64,000 bases of DNA. Source: Megaustenia siamemsis (lineage: Eukaryota; Mollusca; Gastropoda; Stylommatophora; Ariophantidae). A program made the translations under genes and the position numbers. Location of the stretch: the NCBI GenBank assembly GCA_032433765.1, contig JAVIAB010000049.1:21001779-21065778 (forward strand), given 5' to 3'. The notes beneath the pieces are model-generated. The model was not told where the DNA came from. It did not search any database and saw only the letters and a list, made by a program, of their open reading frames with translations. The first letter of the stretch is position 1, and each line of letters begins with the position of its first letter. Of this stretch, positions 61,101 to 64,000 are shown piece after piece.

Positions 61101-61722
61101 TGAAATCTTAAACTGAACAACACAATAACACAACTAAAACACTAAATGAGACCAGCTGTGGTTACAATAAAGAAACCTATAATCTACAATTATACCGAGT
61201 TACTACATATTTATAATAGATAACGGCTGGATTAAATCACATACTCTATCCCCTGGTATTTTTCTCAAGTAGATCATGCCAAAATCAAGTACTCGTAATT
61301 CTTTTTCCAAATTCCCATGTGCGGTCCTTATGTAGGAATGAATATACAGGACTCTCTGAACGTTTGAATATAGACACGAACAGGGCATATTGCAACGGGG
61401 AAAATAAATTGATTTTAAGGATTAAAAAAGGCTGAATAATAGGGGGAAAATAGAAAGCAAATTAGGTTTGCAAGAAAATGTGGAAGGTTAAAAGCTGAGA
61501 ATGAAGTGAGATTTGGATAAAACGAAATAGGTTTGGCATATGACGGGAATATGGCAAAATGCTGAAGGTTATACAAGAGGGGAAGAGAGGGGGGCGCACG
61601 GGACAGAAGAGCAATATTGTTATTAATGGAAAAGCAACATCTAGAAATGAGGATTTGATAAAGGCATTTAGAAAATCTAGGGAAGAAGTGATGTTGTTAT
61701 AAAGTGAAGTTTGAAATGCAAC
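61101..61722. other. No recognisable feature
   Basis: About 620 bases, unassigned. A 101-residue minus frame (61462-61767) overlaps the next array and has no domain. Confidence 0.45.
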
Positions 61723-63370
61723 ACTCGTACATTGGGTGCCGTCTTCACATGTAAGATTGGCTACCATGGAGTGTCATTCATTCATTGGGTGCCGTCTTCA
61801 CATGCAAGATTGGCTACCATGGAGTGTCATTCATTCATTGGGTGCCGTCATCACATGTAAGATTGGCTACCATGGAGTGTCATTCATTCATTGGGTGCCG
61901 TCATCACATGTAAGATTGGCTACCATGGAGTGTCATTCATTCATTGGGTGCCGTCTTCACATGTAAGGTTGGCTACCATGGAGTGTCATTCATTCATTGG
62001 GTGCCGTCTTCACATGTAAGGTTGGCTACCATGGAGTGTCATTCATTCATTGGGTGCCGTCTTCACATCTAAGGTTGGCTACCATCGAGTGTCATTCATT
62101 CATTGGTGCTGTCTTCACATGTAAGGTTTGCTACCATGGAGTGTCATTCATTCATTGGGTGCCGTCTTCACATGTAAGATTGGCTACCATGGAGTGTCCT
62201 TCATTCATTGAGTGCCGTCTTCACATGTAAGATTGGCTACCATGGAGTGTCATTCATTCATTGGGTGCCGTCTTCACATGTACGGTTGGCTACCATGGAG
62301 TGTCATTCATTCATTGGGTGCTGTCTTCACATCTAAGGTTGGCTACCATGGAGTGTCATTCATTCATTGGGTGCCGTCTTCACATGTAAGATTGGCTACC
62401 ATGGAGTGTCATTCATTCATTGGGTGCCGTCTTCACATGTACGGTTGGCTACCATGGAGTGTCATTCATTCATTGGGTGCTGTCTTCACATGTAAGGTTG
62501 GCTACCATGGAGTGTCATTCATTCATTGGGTGCCGTCTTCACATGTAAATTTGGCTACCATGGAGTGTCATTCATTCATTGGGTGCCGTCTTCACATGTA
62601 AGATTGGCTACCATGGAGTGTCATTCATTCATTGGGTGCTGTCTTCACATCTAAGGTGGGCTACCATGGAGTGTCATTCATTCATTGGGTGCCGTCTTCA
62701 CATGTAAGATTGGCTACCATGGAGTGTCATTCATTCATTGGGTGCCGTCTTCACATGTAAGATTGGCTACCATGAAGTGTCATTCATTCATTGTGTGCCG
62801 TCTTCACATGTAAGGTTGGCTACCATGGAGCGCCATTCATTCACTGGGTGCCTTCTTCACATCTAAGGTTGGCTACCATGGAGCGCCATTCATTCATTGG
62901 GTGCCGTCTTCACATCTAAGGTTGGCTACTATGGAGTACCATTCATTCATTGGGTGCAGTCTCCACATCGAAGGTTGGCTACCATGGAGTGTCATTCATT
63001 CATTGGGTGCCGTCTTCACATGTAAGGTTGGCTACCATGGAGTGTCATTCATTCATTGGGTGCCGTCTTCACATGTAAGGTTGGCTACCATGGAGTGTCA
63101 TTCATTCATTCATTGGGTGCCGTCTTCACATGTAAGGTTGGCTACCATTGAGCGCCATTCATTCACTGGGTGCCGTCTTCACATCTAAGGTTGGCTACCA
63201 TGGAGCTCCATTTATTCATTGGGTCCCGTCTTCGCATCTAAGGTTGGCTACTATGGAGTACCATTCATTCATTGGGTGCAGTCTCCACATCGAAGGTTGG
63301 CTACCATGGAGCGTCATTTATTCACTGGGTGCCGTCTTCACATCTAAGGTTGGCTACCATGGAACGTAAT
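61723..63370. repeat. 53-bp minisatellite made from the LINE-A 3' terminus, about 31 copies
   Basis: Unit: cattcattgggtgccgtctt, cacatgtaagrttggctacc, atggagtgtcatt. This is the minus-strand LINE-A end, which elsewhere reads cattgagtgccgtctccgca, tcgaaggttggctaccatgg, agcgccattc. Units at the right end (62860-63370) keep LINE-like bases such as gagcgccatt and ctccacatcgaagg, whereas central and left units share derived bases. Confidence 0.97.
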
Positions 63371-63384
63371 GTAAACTTCTTAGT

Positions 63385-63725
63385 AACAATATGCAATCTC
63401 CTTAGTCACTTAATCCAATCTCATTTTTCATCTAATGCAATCTCCTTAGTAACATAACGAAATCTCCTTAGTCACCTAATGCAATTTCCCTAGTCATCTA
63501 TGCAATCTCCTTAGTCAGCTCAGGCAATCTCCCTAGTCACTAAAACAACCTTTACTTGTCACTAACGCAATCTTCTTAGTCACCTAATGCAATCTCCTTA
63601 TCCATCTAGTGCAATATCCTTAGTCACCTAATACAATCTCCCTAGTCCCTAGTGCAATTTCCCTAGTCACCTAATGCAATCCGTCTAGTCACCTAATGCA
63701 ATCTCCTTAGTCACTTCATGAATAA
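63385..63725. repeat. 22-bp degenerate minisatellite (CTAATGCAATCTCCTTAGTCAC), about 15 copies
   Basis: Units vary at several positions (ccttag/ccctag, taatgc/tagtgc) and in length. Confidence 0.92.
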
Positions 63726-63774
63726 ACATAGTCATGTTTTGTGCAGCTAAAACAACAGAAAAACCTGACACAAT

Positions 63775-64000
63775 ATCATATTCTCTCTTCGGTTCCTCTA
63801 TTTCTTCGGTCATTCACTTTCCCAGTTGTTACAATATATTCCAGCTGTTCCCTTCTCATTGCATGTCAAAAAAATGATGATTGTTTCTTCCTAATATTGG
63901 AAATTAGCTCTCTTTTTGCTGTGACCTCTTTCAGAACGTTTTCATTATTATTCGTAGCTGTCCATGGTATTCTCTACGTTAGCCTTCAGTGATTTCCTTG
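63775..64000 (-). mobile_element. LINE-B fragment running off the window edge
   Basis: Minus-strand LINE-B, from the RRD..RQREN region (plus-strand ctctatttcttcggtcattc) through MRREQLEYIVTTGK (agttgttacaatatattcca) to the RRMLRIPWTA region near 63970 (gctgtccatggtattctcta). The 3' end and tail are missing at left. Confidence 0.88.

Overview
The window is a stretch of animal nuclear DNA, very probably from a lophotrochozoan such as a mollusc. I infer this from the style and mix of the repeats (RTE-like and RNase H-bearing LINEs, tRNA-derived SINEs, very large simple and mini-satellites), not from any marker gene. I found no host protein-coding gene, no functional tRNA or rRNA gene, and no CRISPR array or other prokaryotic feature. 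Nearly every long open frame is a retrotransposon fragment or an artefact of a tandem repeat.

The main actors are non-LTR retrotransposons, given working names here. LINE-A (motif RRIGRIGWK, tail GAT repeats) has about nine copies. LINE-B (motif RREQLE, ATG tail) has about ten. LINE-C (motif MRRGKLEYLVTTGK, ATG tail) has about six. LINE-D is an RTE-type element with endonuclease and reverse transcriptase and a GAA tail. LINE-R has a TAGA tail. LINE-N carries RNase H and a CPFC knuckle. LINE-J, K, M, P and Q are relics. LINE-X, at 35276-39334, is the one intact element: a 1277-residue endonuclease-RT-RNase H polyprotein. It lies inside a SINE with an 11-bp target duplication, and its extreme 5' end can fold like an HDV-type self-cleaving ribozyme. 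SINE-1 is a 250-bp tRNA-derived SINE with about a dozen copies. SINE-2 is a second tRNA-derived family. Repeats F, H, I and L are unclassified dispersed repeats. A mariner transposase relic and a piggyBac-like MITE complete the set.

Layout. 0-8 kb: LINE-R and LINE-A copies and a LINE-D nested in a LINE-A leader. 8-13 kb: pentamer, 28-bp and 10-bp arrays with LINE relics. 13-19 kb: a foldback repeat, LINE-B, a SINE, and a LINE-N whose coding region has ballooned into a 43-bp array. 19-27 kb: dispersed SINEs, repeats F and H. 27-31 kb: the longest LINE-D, with LINE-C nested in it. 31-33 kb: 20-bp arrays. 33-40 kb: stacked SINE/LINE insertions ending with LINE-X. 41-46 kb: 36-, 14-, 24- and 38-bp arrays. 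47-54 kb: LINE-C/B/Q nests and a 727-bp CTAT microsatellite. 54-57 kb: 16-bp array and repeats. 57-60 kb: mariner/LINE-A nest and a three-step SINE, LINE-D, LINE-R cascade. 60-64 kb: a palindromic 11-bp array, a 53-bp array made from the LINE-A 3' end, a 22-bp array and LINE-B.

Two themes tie the region together. First, insertion is heavily nested, and many target duplications can be read by eye, which lets insertion order be reconstructed. Second, several minisatellites are visibly seeded from pieces of the neighbouring LINE families: 3' ends of LINE-D and LINE-A, and coding segments of LINE-N and LINE-M. All coordinates and duplications were read by eye; family names are local, and edges of diverged repeats are approximate to about 10-20 bases.
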